Source of the DNA: Corynebacterium sp.
GTDB lineage: Bacteria > Actinomycetota > Actinomycetes > Mycobacteriales > Mycobacteriaceae
DNA: 6,132 nt
Direction: 5' to 3'
Assembly (NCBI RefSeq): GCF_030530965.1
Contig: NZ_JAUMTY010000001.1
Span: 17,971-24,102 of the forward strand
The position numbers and the translations under genes were made by a program. Below, in pieces: positions 5,685 to 6,132 of the stretch. Below the pieces are notes generated by a model. The model worked only from the letters and a program-made list of their open reading frames with translations, had not been told where the DNA came from and searched no databases. Every line of letters begins with the position of its first letter. The stretch's first letter is position 1.

Positions 5685-5690
5685 TACAGT
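5685..5690 (+). promoter_or_regulatory. Candidate -10 element for erpA within palindrome CTGTACAG
   Basis: TACAGT (5685-5690) matches TANANT and is the same hexamer seen before ilvE. It overlaps the perfect 8-bp palindrome CTGTACAG (5682-5689) and follows an AT-rich stretch. No well-spaced -35 is present: TTGTGA at 5666-5671 leaves only 13 bp. Alternatives nearer the gene are TACGGT (5712-5717) and TAGTGT (5717-5722). Choosing among them needs transcript 5'-end data. Confidence 0.3.
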
Positions 5691-5768
5691 GCGTTCTGCT
5701 GTGATGTGGAGTACGGTAGTGTCCACTAATCATTTGAGGTAGCTTCAGAGAGCATCCTGTTTCGTGTT

Positions 5769-5773
5769 AGGAG
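5769..5773 (+). promoter_or_regulatory. Ribosome binding site of erpA
   Basis: AGGAG lies 6 nt upstream of ATG 5780 and fixes the start. This contrasts with ilvE and the DUF3043 gene, which lack a proper Shine-Dalgarno. Confidence 0.8.
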
Positions 5774-5779
5774 AAGTGC

Positions 5780-6124
5780 ATGACTGCACCGGAGAAGACA
5801 ACTGGCGTTATTTTGACTGATGCCGCTGCAGCTAAGGCAAAGTCTCTGCTGAGCCAAGAACAAAACGACGAGTTAGCCCTGCGCATTGCAGTGCAGCCAG
5901 GTGGTTGTGCTGGCCTGCGCTACCAGCTCTTCTTCGACGACCGGACCTTAGACGGTGACCTCGTCGATGACTATGACGGTGTGAACCTGGTTGTTGACCG
6001 CATGAGTGCACCATATTTGACCGGCGCGACGATCGACTTCGCGGACACCATCGAACAGCAGGGCTTTACGATTGATAACCCCAACGCCAAGGGGTCCTGC
6101 GCGTGCGGAGACTCGTTCAACTGA
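5780..6124 (+). CDS. erpA: A-type iron-sulfur cluster insertion protein (HesB/IscA/ErpA family, 114 aa)
   Basis: This small cytoplasmic carrier binds an Fe-S cluster and passes it to apo-enzymes. The whole protein is one HesB-like domain. It opens with GVILTDAAAAKAKSLL (9-24). The three cluster-ligand cysteines are C43 in VQPGGCAGLRYQL and C107/C109 in the C-terminal GSCACGDSFN. The stretch LVVDRMSAPYLTGATIDFAD (70-89) is the usual central strand-turn of the family. The length is standard and nothing is missing. The start is supported by a good Shine-Dalgarno. The gene is divergent from the DUF3043 gene, an arrangement I recall for related actinobacteria (M. tuberculosis Rv2204c is the A-type carrier of its equivalent region). 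The ErpA label rather than IscA follows common actinobacterial usage. The client proteins cannot be told from sequence. Confidence 0.93.
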   Translation: MTAPEKTTGVILTDAAAAKAKSLLSQEQNDELALRIAVQPGGCAGLRYQLFFDDRTLDGDLVDDYDGVNLVVDRMSAPYLTGATIDFADTIEQQGFTIDNPNAKGSCACGDSFN

Positions 6125-6132
6125 TACGAGCC

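Noticed and set aside
1..6132. Mobile element, CRISPR array, defence island or novel system
   Set aside because: There is no transposase, integrase, spaced repeat array, attachment-like duplication or foreign-looking gene. Every large frame belongs to a known housekeeping family in a familiar actinobacterial order.

Overview
The window looks like a core chromosomal segment of a Corynebacterium-type actinobacterium with moderate GC content. The protein sequences and gene order support this: dihydrolipoamide acyltransferase, ilvE, cobS, cobT, cobU, a DUF3043 membrane protein and an A-type Fe-S carrier are neighbours in corynebacteria. A comparable set (erpA-like gene, cobT-cobS, ilvE, sucB/dlaT) lies close together in Mycobacterium tuberculosis. 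The IlvE sequence matches corynebacterial IlvE as I remember it almost end to end. I cannot fix the species.

Layout. Positions 1-636 (minus) hold the 5' end of a multi-lipoyl-domain E2 gene (sucB/aceF) that runs off the left edge. Across a 203-bp divergent spacer lies ilvE (840-1943, plus), probably read from a leaderless transcript. It ends in a good intrinsic terminator (1983-2014) that separates it from a convergent minus-strand block. In transcription order that block is a DUF3043 membrane protein (stop at 4735), cobU (4078-4683), cobT (2933-4027) and cobS (2055-2933). A 214-bp divergent spacer then leads to erpA (5780-6124, plus), which is complete.

How the genes work together. CobU, CobT and CobS form the nucleotide-loop assembly branch of cobalamin synthesis: activation of adenosylcobinamide, activation of the lower-ligand base, and joining of the two. 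cobT and cobS are translationally coupled (TAATG) and the spacers within the block are about 50 nt, so one operon is likely. No cobalamin riboswitch fits in the space upstream of cobU. SucB/AceF (central carbon metabolism), IlvE (branched-chain amino acids) and ErpA (Fe-S assembly) are unrelated housekeeping functions.

There is no sign of a mobile element, CRISPR array, RNA gene or defence locus, and I found no undescribed system. The most distinctive signals are small. Short tandem duplications sit at the 3' ends of three successive genes: an exact 15-bp repeat over the ilvE stop, an imperfect 17-bp repeat over the cobS stop, and a 15-bp (pentapeptide) array at the cobT C-terminus. The E2 linker and the DUF3043 N-terminal region are Ser/Asp-rich, and several promoter candidates imply leaderless mRNAs. 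No gene-free stretch exceeds 300 bases.
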